Shown here: positions 38,057 through 48,993 of the stretch, in pieces
How the letters are laid out: each line of letters begins with the position of its first letter
How positions within the stretch are numbered: the first letter of the stretch is position 1
Source: Paracidovorax konjaci
Lineage (GTDB): Bacteria > Pseudomonadota > Gammaproteobacteria > Burkholderiales > Burkholderiaceae_C
Length of the DNA stretch: 64,000 nt
Direction of reading: 5' to 3'
Assembly (NCBI RefSeq): GCF_900112675.1
Contig: NZ_FOMQ01000002.1
Location: forward strand, 372,001 to 436,000
The notes under the pieces: generated by a model
What the model was told of the DNA's origin: nothing
The model's input: only the letters and a program-made list of their open reading frames with translations
Databases searched by the model: none
Made by a program: the position numbers and the translations under genes

Positions 38057-38221
38057 CGGCCGATTGTCTCAGAGGCCGCGTTGCGCGCCGGTCACGCAGG
38101 CAGGGGAACCCCTGGGGTCCGCCGGTTACCCGCCGCGTTAGCATGCTTATTTGTTGCCAAATGCAACGCGGGCGGTCGGACATCTCCGGCCCGGCGCACC
38201 ACTACGGCAGGAGACGCGGCT

Positions 38222-39424
38222 ATGGCTTGGGATGGTTTGAGAACCGGGACGCGGCTGGTGCTGGCGTTCGGCGTGCTGGCGTTGCTGGTCGCGGTGCTGA
38301 TGGGCGTGGGCATCGCCGACATCGGCCGCGCCCAGGACGCGCACCGCGCCGTCCTGCAGGCCGCCGCCGCCTTGCCCGATGCGGCACAGCGTGCCCCCAT
38401 CGAGCGCGCGGTGGCCGAGGCGCAGGGCGAGTTGTCCGGTCTGCGCGCCTGGCTGCTGGGCCTGGGATGCGCCGTGTTCGCCGTGGCGTTCGGCGCCTTC
38501 GTGCTGTTGCGGCGGGGCATCGTGGCACCGCTCGACCAGGCCATCCTCATCGCGGAAACCGTGGCGGCCGGAGACCTGAGCCAGGAATTCAGTTCCGACC
38601 TGCAGGGCGATTTCGGGCGCCTGCTGGGCGGGTTGGGCACCATGGAGGACACGCTCACCGAACTGGTGTCGCGCATCAAGCAGTCCACCGACGCGATCGG
38701 CGCCAGCGCGGGCGAGATCGACGCCGGCAACGGCGACCTGGCGCGCCGCACGGACGAACAGGTGGCGTCGCTGGCCGAAACCGCCGCGAGCATGGAGCAG
38801 CTCACCGCCACCGTGCGCCAGAACGCCGACCGCGCGCGCTCGGCCAGCGGCCTGGCGGTGGCGGCCTCCGGCACGGCCGAGCGCGGCGGCACGGTGGTGG
38901 GGCAGGTGGTGCAGACCATGCAGGCCATCAGCGGCAGCTCGCACAAGATCGTGGACATCATCCAGGTGATCGAGGGCATCGCGTTCCAGACCAACATCCT
39001 GGCGCTGAACGCCGCGGTGGAAGCGGCCCGCGCGGGCGAGCAGGGCCGGGGCTTCGCCGTGGTGGCCGCGGAAGTGCGCAGCCTCGCGCAGCGCAGCGCC
39101 GTGGCGGCGCGCGAGATCAAGGGCCTCATCGACACCTCGGTGGAGCAGGTGCAGAGCGGTGCCGGCCTCGTGGAGCAGGCCGGGCGCACCATGGAAGAAA
39201 TCGTGCGCTCGGTGGGGCAGGTGACCACGCTGCTCGGCGAGATCTCCCATGCCCTGCACGAGCAGAGCGACGGCATCGCGCACGTGAACCAGTCCGTCGC
39301 GCAGATGGACGGCACCACCCAGCAGAACGCCGCGCTGGTGCAGCAGGCGTCGCGCGCGGCCGCGGCGCTCAACGAGAGGGCGCACGACCTGCAGCGCGCC
39401 GTGGGGGCGTTCAAGCTCGATTGA
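38222..39424 (+). CDS. Methyl-accepting chemotaxis protein with minimal sensor region
   Basis: 400 aa; ATG at 38222 with AGGAG 8 nt upstream. TM1 about residues 11-32 and TM2 about 75-97 leave only ~42 residues outside the membrane, far too few for a normal ligand-binding domain. A HAMP-like stretch follows, then the signalling hairpin with [20 protein letters not shown] and [19 protein letters not shown]. It ends in FKLD and lacks the C-terminal CheR/CheB tether seen in the second receptor (42.3-44.1 kb). It probably signals to CheA/CheW, sensing membrane state or through a partner. Confidence 0.9.
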   Translation: MAWDGLRTGTRLVLAFGVLALLVAVLMGVGIADIGRAQDAHRAVLQAAAALPDAAQRAPIERAVAEAQGELSGLRAWLLGLGCAVFAVAFGAFVLLRRGIVAPLDQAILIAETVAAGDLSQEFSSDLQGDFGRLLGGLGTMEDTLTELVSRIKQSTDAIGASAGEIDAGNGDLARRTDEQVASLAETAASMEQLTATVRQNADRARSASGLAVAASGTAERGGTVVGQVVQTMQAISGSSHKIVDIIQVIEGIAFQTNILALNAAVEAARAGEQGRGFAVVAAEVRSLAQRSAVAAREIKGLIDTSVEQVQSGAGLVEQAGRTMEEIVRSVGQVTTLLGEISHALHEQSDGIAHVNQSVAQMDGTTQQNAALVQQASRAAAALNERAHDLQRAVGAFKLD

Positions 39425-39517
39425 CGGGGCCGTTGGCCGGGCGGGCCGTAGACTGCCTTCAGCGCCGCCGGCCCCCGGCGGCTTTTGGTTGGTGACCGAG
39501 AACGGAAGGCAGGCCCC

Positions 39518-40474
39518 ATGGACGGCATCGGCGACGGTGCGCCGCCCTGCACGCGCAGGGCATTTTTCCGGCACGCATCCCGCGCATCGGCGGGCGTGGC
39601 GGCGCTCTCCGTGGCCGCATGCGCGCGGCCCCTGCAATCGCCGCCTCCGCTGCGCATCGACCGCAGCGTGTCCTCGGAGAGCCAGGATGCACGCGTGCGC
39701 CACCTGGTGCTGCACTACACGGCCGCACCGCTCGCGCGCTCGATGGAACTGCTCACCGACGCGGCTTTCCGGGTGAGCGCGCATTACCTGGTGCCCGAGG
39801 GCGAGGATCTGCCCGTGTACCAGCTCGTGCCGGAAGACCGGCGGGCATGGCATGCCGGCCCGAGCTACTGGCAGGGCGAGCGGATGCTCAACGCCAGCTC
39901 GATCGGGATCGAGATCGTCAACCCCGGCTTTCCGGACGAGGACCAGGCGCTGCCACCGATGCTGCGCCGCTGGCACCCCTACGGCGAGGCGCAGTTCCAG
40001 GTGCTGGCACGGCTCGCGGCCGGCATCATCGCGCGGCACGGCATCCGGCCGACCCGGGTGGTCGGGCATTCCGACATTGCGCCCGGGCGCAAATCCGACC
40101 CGGGGCCGCTGTTCCCCTGGGAGCGGCTCTACCGCGAGCACGGCATCGGCGCGTGGCCCGATGCCGCGGCGGTCGAGCGCCACGCCCGGCTGCGGCCTTT
40201 TGCGGGCGACATGGCATCGCTGCAGTCGCGGTTGCAGGCCTACGGCTACGACACGCCGCAGACCGGCCTGTTCGATGAGGGGACGCGGCAGGCCGTCATC
40301 GCGTTCCAGATGCACTTCCGGCCGGCGCGCTGCGACGGGGTGCCGGACACGGAAACGGCCGCCATCCTGGATGCGCTGCTCGAGAAATACCGCGGTCCGG
40401 GCCGCGCGGCGGGTGCGCCCGGCAGCGGGGCAGGCGAAGACAACGGGGAGCCGCAGGAAGCCGGGGCACGCTGA
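39518..40474 (+). CDS. amiD: N-acetylmuramoyl-L-alanine amidase, AmiD-like lipoprotein
   Basis: 318 aa. The N-terminus has RRAFFRHASRASAG, a twin-arginine-like pattern, and a lipobox ending VAAC around residue 36, suggesting a lipoprotein. Amidase_2 domain (about residues 60-220): zinc ligands in VLHYTAAP and VGHSDIAPGRKSDPG. A C-terminal peptidoglycan-binding domain (about 230-290; LQAYGYDTPQTGLFDEGTRQ) matches AmiD architecture. It cleaves the bond between MurNAc and L-Ala in peptidoglycan fragments. It lies 93 nt downstream of the chemotaxis receptor on the same strand. Confidence 0.92.
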   Translation: MDGIGDGAPPCTRRAFFRHASRASAGVAALSVAACARPLQSPPPLRIDRSVSSESQDARVRHLVLHYTAAPLARSMELLTDAAFRVSAHYLVPEGEDLPVYQLVPEDRRAWHAGPSYWQGERMLNASSIGIEIVNPGFPDEDQALPPMLRRWHPYGEAQFQVLARLAAGIIARHGIRPTRVVGHSDIAPGRKSDPGPLFPWERLYREHGIGAWPDAAAVERHARLRPFAGDMASLQSRLQAYGYDTPQTGLFDEGTRQAVIAFQMHFRPARCDGVPDTETAAILDALLEKYRGPGRAAGAPGSGAGEDNGEPQEAGAR

Positions 40475-40498
40475 GCGGCCCGGCCACCGGCAGGCCCG

Positions 40499-41134
40499 TC
40501 AGAGCCCCAAGGTCGCCAGGCTGCCCCGCCCCTCGCGCACCACGCGCGGCTCGCCGCCGCTGGCCATGTCGGTCAGGTCCACGACGGTCGTGGGCTCCAG
40601 GGGGCAGGCGCCGGCGTCCACCACGGCGTCGATCTGGTGCTCGAAGCGCGAGCGGATTTCGGCGGGGTCGTTCATCGGCTCGGTCTCGCCGGGCGGGATC
40701 AGCGTGGTGGCCAGCAGCGGTGCGCCGTGCAACTCCAGCAGCAGTTGCAGCCCCTTGCGGTCGGGCACGCGCAGGCCGATGGTCTTGCGCTGCGGGTGGC
40801 TCACGCGGCGCGGCACTTCCTTGGTGGCATCGAGGATGAAGGTGTAGGGGCCGGGCGTCGCCTGCTTGACGAGGCGGTACTGCCGGTTGTCCACGCGGGC
40901 GTAGTTGGACACCTCCGAGAGGTCGCGGCACAGCAGCGTCAGGTGGTGCTTTTCATCGACCTGCCGGATGCGGCGCAGCCGGTCGACGGCGTCCTTGTCG
41001 TCGAGCTGGCACACCAGGGCGTAGCTGGAATCGGTGGGCACGGCGAGCACGGCGCCGCGCGCCAGCAGGGCGGCGGCCTGCTTGAGCAGCCGGGGCTGCG
41101 GATTGTCGGGGTGGACTTCGAAGTACTGGGCCAT
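40499..41134 (-). CDS. YciO/YrdC/Sua5-family protein
   Basis: 211 aa from ATG at 41134; the open frame further upstream overlaps the PHP gene and is not coding. It has the YrdC fold signature: GAVLAVPTDSSYALVC, HHLTLLCRDLSEVSNYARV and TPGPYTFILDATKEVPRR. The family includes L-threonylcarbamoyladenylate synthase (tRNA t6A), but this sequence is closest in pattern to YciO, whose role is less certain. It is 23 nt downstream of the PHP phosphoesterase gene, a pairing also known in other proteobacteria. Confidence 0.88.
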   Translation of the reverse strand: MAQYFEVHPDNPQPRLLKQAAALLARGAVLAVPTDSSYALVCQLDDKDAVDRLRRIRQVDEKHHLTLLCRDLSEVSNYARVDNRQYRLVKQATPGPYTFILDATKEVPRRVSHPQRKTIGLRVPDRKGLQLLLELHGAPLLATTLIPPGETEPMNDPAEIRSRFEHQIDAVVDAGACPLEPTTVVDLTDMASGGEPRVVREGRGSLATLGL

Positions 41135-41157
41135 GGGTGTCGCGCGGGGCCGGTTTT

Positions 41158-42024
41158 TCAGGCGGCGGGCTGCCGGACGCGGTCGGCGAGCAGGTCCCAG
41201 ACCGGGGTGAGCGTGCCGGGCAGCGGTGGCAGGGCGCCCAGGTCGGTGTGCGATTCCTGCGGGCTGTGGAAGTCGCTGCCGCGTGAAGCGGCCAGCCCGA
41301 ATTCCTGGGCCACGCCGGCGTAGGTGATGTACTCGGCGGCCGTGTGGCTGCCCGTGACGACTTCGACCCCGCGGCCGCCGTGCTGCCGGAATTCGGAGAA
41401 GAGCGCGTATTCCTCGGTGGCCGAGAACCGGTAGCGCGCGGGGTGCGCGATGACGGCCATGCCGCCGGCTTCGTTGATCCAGCGCACCGCATCGCCCAGA
41501 GCGGCCCAGCGGTGGGGCACATAGCCGGGCTTGCCCTCGGTGAGGAACCGGCGGAACACCTCGGAGGTGTCGCGGCACACGCCGGTCTCCACGAGGAAGC
41601 GCGCGAAATGCGTGCGGGAGATGAGTTCGGGGTTGCCCACGTAGCGCAGCGCGCCCTCGTAGGCGTCGCGGATGCCCACCCGTGCGAGTTGCTCCGCCAT
41701 CTCCTGCGCGCGTTCGCCGCGGCCGCCGCGCGTGGCTGCCAGGCCCTGCCGCAATTGGGCGTCGTCCGGGTCGAACCCCAGGCCGACGATGTGCACCGTC
41801 GTGCCGATGAAGGTCACGGAGATTTCCACCCCGGTCAGGTAGGCCATGCCCTGGGCGGCAGCGGCAGCCATGGCGCGGTGCTGGCCGCCGACCTCGTCGT
41901 GGTCGGTCAGGGCCCAGAGCGTGACGCCGTTGGCGCGCGCCCGCTCCGCGAGGGCTTCAGGCGTGAGCGTGCCGTCGGACACCACGGAGTGGCAATGGAG
42001 GTCGGCATTGGGCTGGGTAGGCAC
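41158..42024 (-). CDS. PHP-domain phosphoesterase, RNase AM/YciV type
   Basis: 288 aa, GTG start at 42024. Metal-binding PHP motifs: [17 protein letters not shown] at the N-terminus, [22 protein letters not shown] and SRGSDFHSP near the C-terminus. It matches the YciV/TrpH group, shown to act as a 3',5'-nucleotide phosphatase and 5'-3' exoribonuclease (RNase AM) on rRNA 5' ends. It is the first gene of a minus-strand pair with the YciO-like protein. Confidence 0.9.
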   Translation of the reverse strand: MPTQPNADLHCHSVVSDGTLTPEALAERARANGVTLWALTDHDEVGGQHRAMAAAAAQGMAYLTGVEISVTFIGTTVHIVGLGFDPDDAQLRQGLAATRGGRGERAQEMAEQLARVGIRDAYEGALRYVGNPELISRTHFARFLVETGVCRDTSEVFRRFLTEGKPGYVPHRWAALGDAVRWINEAGGMAVIAHPARYRFSATEEYALFSEFRQHGGRGVEVVTGSHTAAEYITYAGVAQEFGLAASRGSDFHSPQESHTDLGALPPLPGTLTPVWDLLADRVRQPAA

Positions 42025-42260
42025 GGGGCCATTGTAGGACCGGGTTTTTCGCGGTGTATGCCGCGCGCCACGAAAACGCCTTCCGGCAACGCGACCGTAG
42101 TGCCATGCACCGGTATTTGTCACATAGGTTGGCTAGGCACCGAGGCGTCCATGCCAATATGTACAAAAATGTTTCAGCGCCCCCCGGCGCCCCTTTTACC
42201 GATGGGGCTTCCCTTTCGTGTGCCGAGCGCACGCCGTCCTCTCTTCCTTGCTTCCTTGTT

Positions 42261-44117
42261 ATGACCTTGAACCATCTGCCTGTCGGCCGCAAGCTGTGGG
42301 CCATCATCCTGGGCGTGCTCGTCACCATGCTCCTCCTCCTGGGCGGGCTGCTGGCCCATGTGTCCCGTGTCGACGCGGAAACCGCCCGGGCCGTGCAGGC
42401 ATCGGAAGACCGCATCAGCGATGCGCTGCGCTGGAAGGGCATGGTCGAGCGCAATGTGGAGCTGGTCATCATCGGGGCGATCACTTCCGAAGACGCACTG
42501 GCCGCCCAGTTGCAGGCCGATGTGAAGGCCGGCATCGCCGCCGTGTCGGAAGTGCAGAAACGTGTGGTCGAGGGGGCCGTCACGCCCGAGGACAAGGCGC
42601 AGCTCGAACGCGTCGCCGCGGAACGCACCAGTATCCTGGCCGTCGTGGCGGAAGCGCAGAAGGCCCGCGCGTCCGGCGACATCGAGGGTGCGCGGCAGAT
42701 CGCGCAGCAGCGCATGCGCCCTGCGGCCGCGCGCTACACGGGCGCCCAGGAGGCTTTCGTGGAATTGCAGGCGAAGGCGCGCGAGCGCGCGAAGGCCGAG
42801 GGGCAGGCGCAGCGCAGCAGGGCGCAGGCCATCGGCTTCGGGCTCGCCGTGCTGGTGTGCGTGCTGGCCGTCGCCATGGCGCGCTTCGTCGTGGCCTCCA
42901 TCACCCGGCCGCTGGACCGCGCCGTGGGGCTGGCCGACGCCATCGCCGAGGGCGACCTCACGGTGGACGTGCACGACGACCGGCGTGACGAGCTGGGCCA
43001 CCTGCTGCGCTCGCTCTCGGCCATGTCGGCCCGGCTGCGCGGCGTGGTGACCGAAGTGCGCTCGGGCGTGGAATCGGTGTCCTCCGCTTCCAACGAGATC
43101 GCCACCGGCAACCAGGACCTTTCCGCGCGTACCGAGCAGACGGCGGCCAACCTGGAGGAGACCGCCGCCAGCATGGAACAGCTCACGGCCACGGTCACGC
43201 AGTCGGTCGACACGGCGCGGCAGGCCAACCAGCTCGCCGCCACGGCCGCGCAGGCGGCCGAGCGCGGGGGTGAGGTCGTGGGGCAGGTGGTGGCCAGCAT
43301 GCAGCAGATCACCGACAGTTCGCGCAAGATCGGTGACATCATCGGCGTGATCGACGGCATCGCGTTCCAGACGAACATCCTCGCGCTCAACGCAGCCGTC
43401 GAGGCCGCCCGCGCGGGTGAGCAGGGCCGTGGCTTCGCCGTGGTGGCCGGCGAGGTGCGCAGCCTCGCGCAGCGCTCGGCCGAGGCCGCCAAGGAGATCA
43501 AGCAGCTGATCGGCACGTCGGTGCAGAACGTCGAGTCCGGATCGCAGCAGGTCAGCCAGGCGGGGCAGAGCATGCAGGAGATCGTGGGCAGCGTGCGCCG
43601 CGTGTCCGACCTCATCGGGGAGATCACCGCCTCGTCCACCGAGCAGCGCGACGGCATCTCCCAGGTCAACCAGGCCGTGAGCAACCTCGACCAGATGACG
43701 CAGCAGAATGCCGCGCTCGTGGAGCAGTCCAGCGCCGCGGCCAGCGCCATGCGCGACCAGGCCCGCCGGCTGTCGGAAGTGGTGTCCGTATTCAACGTCG
43801 GTGGGCAGGCGGTGCCGCAGCGGCCCGTGCCGGTGCCTGCACCGAAGGGGGTTGGCGCGGGCGGCAGCGTCCCCCGCGCGGTGGCGGCAGCGCCGAGCGC
43901 GGCGGCGCGCAAGGTCGCCGCCCCGGCCTCCGCCAGCGCACTGCCCGCCGCACCACGCAAGGCCATTCCTGCTGCAGCGCCCGCCCCCGTGGCAGCGGCC
44001 GCATCCGCACCGGCGCCCAGGCCCGCCACGCCGGCCACCGCGCCGATGTCGGCGCTGCGCACACCCGCCAAGCCTGCCAAGGCCACCACGGCGGACGACG
44101 ACTGGGAAACCTTCTGA
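42261..44117 (+). CDS. Methyl-accepting chemotaxis protein with CheR/CheB tether
   Basis: 618 aa from ATG at 42261. TM1 about residues 12-32, a periplasmic four-helix-bundle-like sensor of about 160 residues, TM2 about 192-212, then HAMP ([20 protein letters not shown]) and the signalling domain ([39 protein letters not shown]). A ~100-residue Ala/Pro-rich linker leads to the C-terminal DWETF pentapeptide, which matches the NWETF-type tether for CheR and CheB. No good Shine-Dalgarno precedes the ATG. The 236-nt region upstream, shared with the divergent PHP gene, shows no gene. Confidence 0.95.
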   Translation: MTLNHLPVGRKLWAIILGVLVTMLLLLGGLLAHVSRVDAETARAVQASEDRISDALRWKGMVERNVELVIIGAITSEDALAAQLQADVKAGIAAVSEVQKRVVEGAVTPEDKAQLERVAAERTSILAVVAEAQKARASGDIEGARQIAQQRMRPAAARYTGAQEAFVELQAKARERAKAEGQAQRSRAQAIGFGLAVLVCVLAVAMARFVVASITRPLDRAVGLADAIAEGDLTVDVHDDRRDELGHLLRSLSAMSARLRGVVTEVRSGVESVSSASNEIATGNQDLSARTEQTAANLEETAASMEQLTATVTQSVDTARQANQLAATAAQAAERGGEVVGQVVASMQQITDSSRKIGDIIGVIDGIAFQTNILALNAAVEAARAGEQGRGFAVVAGEVRSLAQRSAEAAKEIKQLIGTSVQNVESGSQQVSQAGQSMQEIVGSVRRVSDLIGEITASSTEQRDGISQVNQAVSNLDQMTQQNAALVEQSSAAASAMRDQARRLSEVVSVFNVGGQAVPQRPVPVPAPKGVGAGGSVPRAVAAAPSAAARKVAAPASASALPAAPRKAIPAAAPAPVAAAASAPAPRPATPATAPMSALRTPAKPAKATTADDDWETF

Positions 44118-44169
44118 CCGGCACGGCGCCGCGCCCGACGCTGGAGGCCGGGCCTCGCGTTGCAGCGGC

Positions 44170-45885
44170 CTAGAGCTGCGCGCCTTCCACCAGGAACTGC
44201 ACGCGCCGCTCGCCCTTCCATTCGTTCACGTCGAGGCGGAACGCGAGCAGCACGCGCGCGGGCAGCGGGTCGGTGTGGCCGAACCAGATGCCGTCCACCG
44301 GACGGCCCTGGTGCAGCAGCTTGAGCGAAAGGTGGTTGCGGCCTTCGCCCACGAGGCGCTGGCTCACGATCTCCACCTCTTCGCTGAACGTGGGCGGCGC
44401 GAAGCCCTGTCCCCAGACCTCGCGGTGCAGCGTGTCCACCAGCTCCGCGCGGCAGTATTCGGGCGAGAGCGGGCCGTCGGTGTCGAGCCGGCGCATGAGC
44501 GTGGCGGCGTCGAGCCATTCCTGCGCCACCTGCGCGAAGGCGCGCTCGAACACCGCGAACTGCTCCTGCGCCACCGTGCAGCCGGCCGCCATCGCATGGC
44601 CGCCGAACTTCAGGATCACGCCCGGGTGGCGCTTGGCCACGAGGTCCAGCGCATCGCGCAGATGGAAGCCGGGAATGGAGCGGCCCGAGCCCTTCAGCTC
44701 GTGCGCCTTGCCCGGCGCGCTGCTGGTGGCGAACACGAACGTGGGCCGGTGCAGCCGGTCCTTGATGCGTGAAGCCACGATGCCCACCACGCCCTCATGG
44801 AAGTCGGGGTCCCACACGCTGACGGCGGCGGGCGGCGTGTCGTTCTCGCCGAACAGGCTCTCGGCCATGAGCAGCGCCTGCTCGCGCATGCCGCCCTCGA
44901 TCTCGCGCCGTTCGCGGTTGATGGCGTCCAGCGTGCGCGCCAGTTCCGCCGCGTGCCCCGGATCGTCGGTGAGCAGGCATTCGATGCCGAGCGTCATGTC
45001 CGCCAGCCGGCCGGCCGCGTTGATGCGCGGCCCCAGCGCGAAGCCGAAATCGAAGGTGGTGGCCACGGCCGCCTTGCGGCCCGCGGTGTCGAAGAGCGCC
45101 GCGATGCCGGCCGGCATGAACCCGGCCCGGATGCGCTTGAGGCCCTGCGCGACGAGGCGGCGGTTGTTCGCGTCCAGCCGCACCACGTCGGCGACGGTGC
45201 CCAGCGCCACCAGCGGCAGCAACGGCTCCAGCTTGGGCTGGCCGGCCTTGTCGAACACGCCGCGCTCGCGCAGTTCGGCGCGCAGGGCCATCAGCACATA
45301 GAACATCACGCCCACGCCGGCGATGGATTTGCTCTCGAAGGCACAGCCGGGCTGGTTGGGGTTCACGATGGCGTCCGCCTCCGGCAGCGCCGGGCCGGGC
45401 AGGTGGTGGTCGGTGACCAGCACCGAGAGGCCCAGGGCCTTGGCTTCGGCCACGCCCTCCACGCTCGCGATGCCGTTGTCCACGGTGACGAGCAGGTCGG
45501 CGCCGCGCTCGTGCACGCGGCGCGCGATGGCGGGGCTGAGCCCGTAGCCGTCGATGACGCGGTCCGGAACGAGGTAGCCGACCTGCCGCGCGCCCAGCAG
45601 CCTGAGCCCGCGCACGGCCACGGCGCAGGCGGTGGCGCCGTCGCAGTCGTAGTCGGCCACGACGACGATGCGCCGGTCGTGTGCGATGGCATCGGCCAGC
45701 AGGGCCGCGGCCTCGCGCGCGCCGTGCAGCGACGGTGGCGGCAGCAGCCGCGCGAGCGCGTCGTCGAGTTCGTCGTGCGCGGTCACGCCGCGCGCGGCAT
45801 AGAGCCGGGCGAGCAGCGGATGCACGCCCGCCTGTTCCAGCGCCCACACGGCGCGGGGCGGAATGTCTCTGGCGATGATCTTCAT
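44170..45885 (-). CDS. recJ: Single-stranded-DNA-specific exonuclease RecJ
   Basis: 571 aa. The DHH-family phosphoesterase core shows VVVADYDCDGATA and VLVTDHHLPG, and the DHHA1 domain has KFGGHAMAAGCTV. RecJ degrades single-stranded DNA 5' to 3' in RecF-pathway recombination, mismatch repair and base excision repair. The ATG overlaps the stop of the upstream gene (ATGA), so the two are translationally coupled. The open frame extending upstream to 46608 overlaps that gene and is not real. Confidence 0.97.
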   Translation of the reverse strand: MKIIARDIPPRAVWALEQAGVHPLLARLYAARGVTAHDELDDALARLLPPPSLHGAREAAALLADAIAHDRRIVVVADYDCDGATACAVAVRGLRLLGARQVGYLVPDRVIDGYGLSPAIARRVHERGADLLVTVDNGIASVEGVAEAKALGLSVLVTDHHLPGPALPEADAIVNPNQPGCAFESKSIAGVGVMFYVLMALRAELRERGVFDKAGQPKLEPLLPLVALGTVADVVRLDANNRRLVAQGLKRIRAGFMPAGIAALFDTAGRKAAVATTFDFGFALGPRINAAGRLADMTLGIECLLTDDPGHAAELARTLDAINRERREIEGGMREQALLMAESLFGENDTPPAAVSVWDPDFHEGVVGIVASRIKDRLHRPTFVFATSSAPGKAHELKGSGRSIPGFHLRDALDLVAKRHPGVILKFGGHAMAAGCTVAQEQFAVFERAFAQVAQEWLDAATLMRRLDTDGPLSPEYCRAELVDTLHREVWGQGFAPPTFSEEVEIVSQRLVGEGRNHLSLKLLHQGRPVDGIWFGHTDPLPARVLLAFRLDVNEWKGERRVQFLVEGAQL

Positions 45886-46838
45886 AGCTGGGGGTGGATG
45901 TCCGCGAAGCGCTCCGGCCGCAGGCGGCGGCGCAGGCGCTCCACCAGGCCCAGGGGCCGGTTTTCCCAGGCCATCGCGCTGCGTTCGCCGCAGAGCGTGA
46001 GGCGCACCGCGCCGCCTGCCGCGGCGCGGTCGGCCAGCACGGCCACCGGGCCCGCGTCGAGTGCGCGCCAGGCCTGGGCCCAGGCACGCCAATCCTCGTG
46101 CAGGGCGGCGTCGCGCAGGTCCGTGGGCATCTGCGGCACGGGAGCTGCGGGCGGGACGTGCTCCGGCAGCCGGCCGGCGCCATGCACCCAGAACGCGTTC
46201 ACGGGCGGCAGGCCACGCTCGGCGCGGGCGTCGTTGAAGGGATGGGTGTAGAGCAGCATCTGCATCTCGCTGTGCAGGCGGTGCAGCAGCCGCGCCCGGT
46301 CCGCATCGGGCATCCAGGCGCGCACGTCGCGCTGCACCACGCGGTCGAGCGACGCGGTGGCAAGGCCTTCGAACACCGGCGAGCGGGCGAGCCAGCGCGT
46401 GGGCGAGGCATAGGAGAGCGCGATGCCGTCCTCGGCGAACCACGGCGCGACGATTGCCAGCGCCTCGCGCGAGGCGGCTTCGTCCAGCCCCAGCGTGGCC
46501 GGGTCCGCCAGCATGACCTGGTCCGCGCCGACCTGCCAGCGGCAGGGCGTCACCCAGGCCCAGGCAGCGCCTTCGTCGGCGCCAAGCGTTTGCGCGTGCT
46601 GCGACCACGCGGCCCAGGGCAGGGCGCCGTCGCCCGGAGCGGTGAGGCCCAGGTGGCGGGCCAGCGCGCGTTCGTGGGGAGGCGTGAAGTCGGATTCCTC
46701 GCCGGCGTCGGTGCCGGCGGGCGACAGGCGTGCGAGCAGCCGGTCGAGGTGGGGCAGGCCGAGGTCCTGCAGGACCTGCCGGGACCCGGGCGCCGTGCTG
46801 GCCGCCAGGGGGATGAGCAAATGGTGAATCTCCGACAT
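45882..46838 (-). CDS. RpfE / phosphoglycerate-mutase-like conserved protein
   Basis: 318 aa from ATG at 46838. Features: HHLLIPLA at the N-terminus, HSEMQMLLYTHPFNDARAE and VNAFWVHGAGR in the middle. Proteins of this kind are annotated in Burkholderiales and Xanthomonas as RpfE-like or cofactor-independent phosphoglycerate-mutase-related, and linkage to recJ is known in Xanthomonas (from memory). I see no complete phosphoglycerate mutase active site, so the enzymatic role is uncertain. Its stop overlaps the recJ start, and it is divergent from the lolC/E gene. Confidence 0.75.
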   Translation of the reverse strand: MSEIHHLLIPLAASTAPGSRQVLQDLGLPHLDRLLARLSPAGTDAGEESDFTPPHERALARHLGLTAPGDGALPWAAWSQHAQTLGADEGAAWAWVTPCRWQVGADQVMLADPATLGLDEAASREALAIVAPWFAEDGIALSYASPTRWLARSPVFEGLATASLDRVVQRDVRAWMPDADRARLLHRLHSEMQMLLYTHPFNDARAERGLPPVNAFWVHGAGRLPEHVPPAAPVPQMPTDLRDAALHEDWRAWAQAWRALDAGPVAVLADRAAAGGAVRLTLCGERSAMAWENRPLGLVERLRRRLRPERFADIHPQL

Positions 46839-46922
46839 GGAGGGTATTGTCCGGGATGCCACAATCTGCGCCGCTTCGGTGCCGCCATTCCCGGCGCGGC
46901 GCGGGGCCGCTTCTTCCCCAAC

Positions 46923-48168
46923 ATGCAACTTCCCTACGAACTGGCCCTGGGCTGGCGCTACACCCGGGCCGGACGCGCGACGCGGCGCAACGGCTTCATC
47001 TCGTTCATCTCCGGCGTCTCCATGCTCGGCATCGCGCTCGGCGTGGCGGCCCTCATCATCGTGCTGAGCGTGATGAACGGCTTCCAGAAGGAAGTGCGCG
47101 ACCGCATGCTCAGCGTGGTCTCGCACATCGAGATCTTCGCGCCGCAGGGCGCGGCGCTTCCCGACCTGCAGCGCACGATGGCCGAGGCGCGGCGCAATCC
47201 CGAGGTGGTGGGTGCCGCGCCGTTCGTGGCGTCGCAGGCGCTGCTGGCGCGCGGCGAGGACATGAAGGGCGCCCTGGTGCGCGGCATCGATCCGGCGAGC
47301 GAGGGCGAAGTGACCGAGCTGGCCGCGCGCAATGCCAGCGCGGTGAAGACCCTGGTGCCGGGTGAATTCCACGTGGTGCTCGGCACCGAGCTGGCGCGCT
47401 CGCTCGGCGTGCGCCCCGGCGACGCCGTGACGCTGATCGCGCCGGGCGGCCAGGTCACCCCGGCCGGCGTCGTGCCGCGCCTCAAGCAGATGACCGTCAC
47501 GGGCCTCTTCGAATCGGGCCACTACGAATACGACTCCGCGCTGGTGCTGCTGCACCACTCGGACGCCGAGCGCATCTTCCGCCTCGAAGGCCCGACGGGC
47601 ATCCGCCTCAAGCTGCGCGACCTGCACCAGGCCCCGGCGGTCACGATGCAATTGGCGCGCTCGCTCACCGGCGACCTGCTGATCCGCGACTGGACACAGC
47701 AGAACCGCACCTGGTTCGCGGCCGTGCAGCTCGAAAAACGCATGATGTTCATCATCCTCACGCTCATCGTCGCGGTGGCGGCGTTCAACCTCGTCTCCAC
47801 GCTGGTCATGACGGTGACCGACAAGCGCGCCGACATCGCCATCCTGCGCACGCTGGGCGCGAGCCCGCGCAGCATCATGGCGGTGTTCGTCGTGCAGGGG
47901 GCCATGGTGGGCGTGATCGGAACGGTGTGCGGGCTGGCGCTGGGCCTGCTCGTGGCGTTCAACATCGACGTCATCGTGCCGGCCATCGAGCATGCCCTGA
48001 ACGCGAGCTTCCTCCCCAAGGACATCTACCTCATCAGCAAGATGCCGAGCGACCCGCAGACCAGCGACATCGCGCCCATCGCGGTGATCTCGCTCATCCT
48101 GGCCTTCGCGGCCACGCTGTACCCGAGCTGGCGCGCCAGCCGCGTGAACCCCGCCGAGGCACTTCGCT

Positions 48169-48176
<8 letters not shown>
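46923..48176 (+). CDS. lolC: Lipoprotein-releasing ABC permease LolC/LolE
   Basis: 417 aa. One N-terminal membrane helix (about residues 24-48, [19 protein letters not shown]), a large periplasmic domain (MacB-PCD-like) and three C-terminal helices (FtsX domain, about 270-410) with [17 protein letters not shown]. With LolD it forms the inner-membrane complex that extracts outer-membrane lipoproteins and passes them to LolA. Only one permease gene is present here, as in many betaproteobacteria, so it may serve as a LolC/E homodimer. It overlaps lolD by 8 nt. Confidence 0.94.
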
Positions 48177-48933
<757 letters not shown>

Positions 48934-48993
48934 TTGCTATTAAATAGATAGTAAACTATTGAATGAATCCGGCGGCATGGAGGCAAAAACACT
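48934..48993 (+). repeat. Dispersed stem-loop element, copy B
   Basis: Starts at the nucleotide after the lolD stop and ends next to the pdxA start codon. TTGCTAT (48934-48940), weak complementary arm ATAG (48948-48951), then ACTATTGAATGAATCCGGCGG and GCATGGAGG. The GGAGG inside it (48979-48983) is the only Shine-Dalgarno-like site in front of pdxA. Confidence 0.88.
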
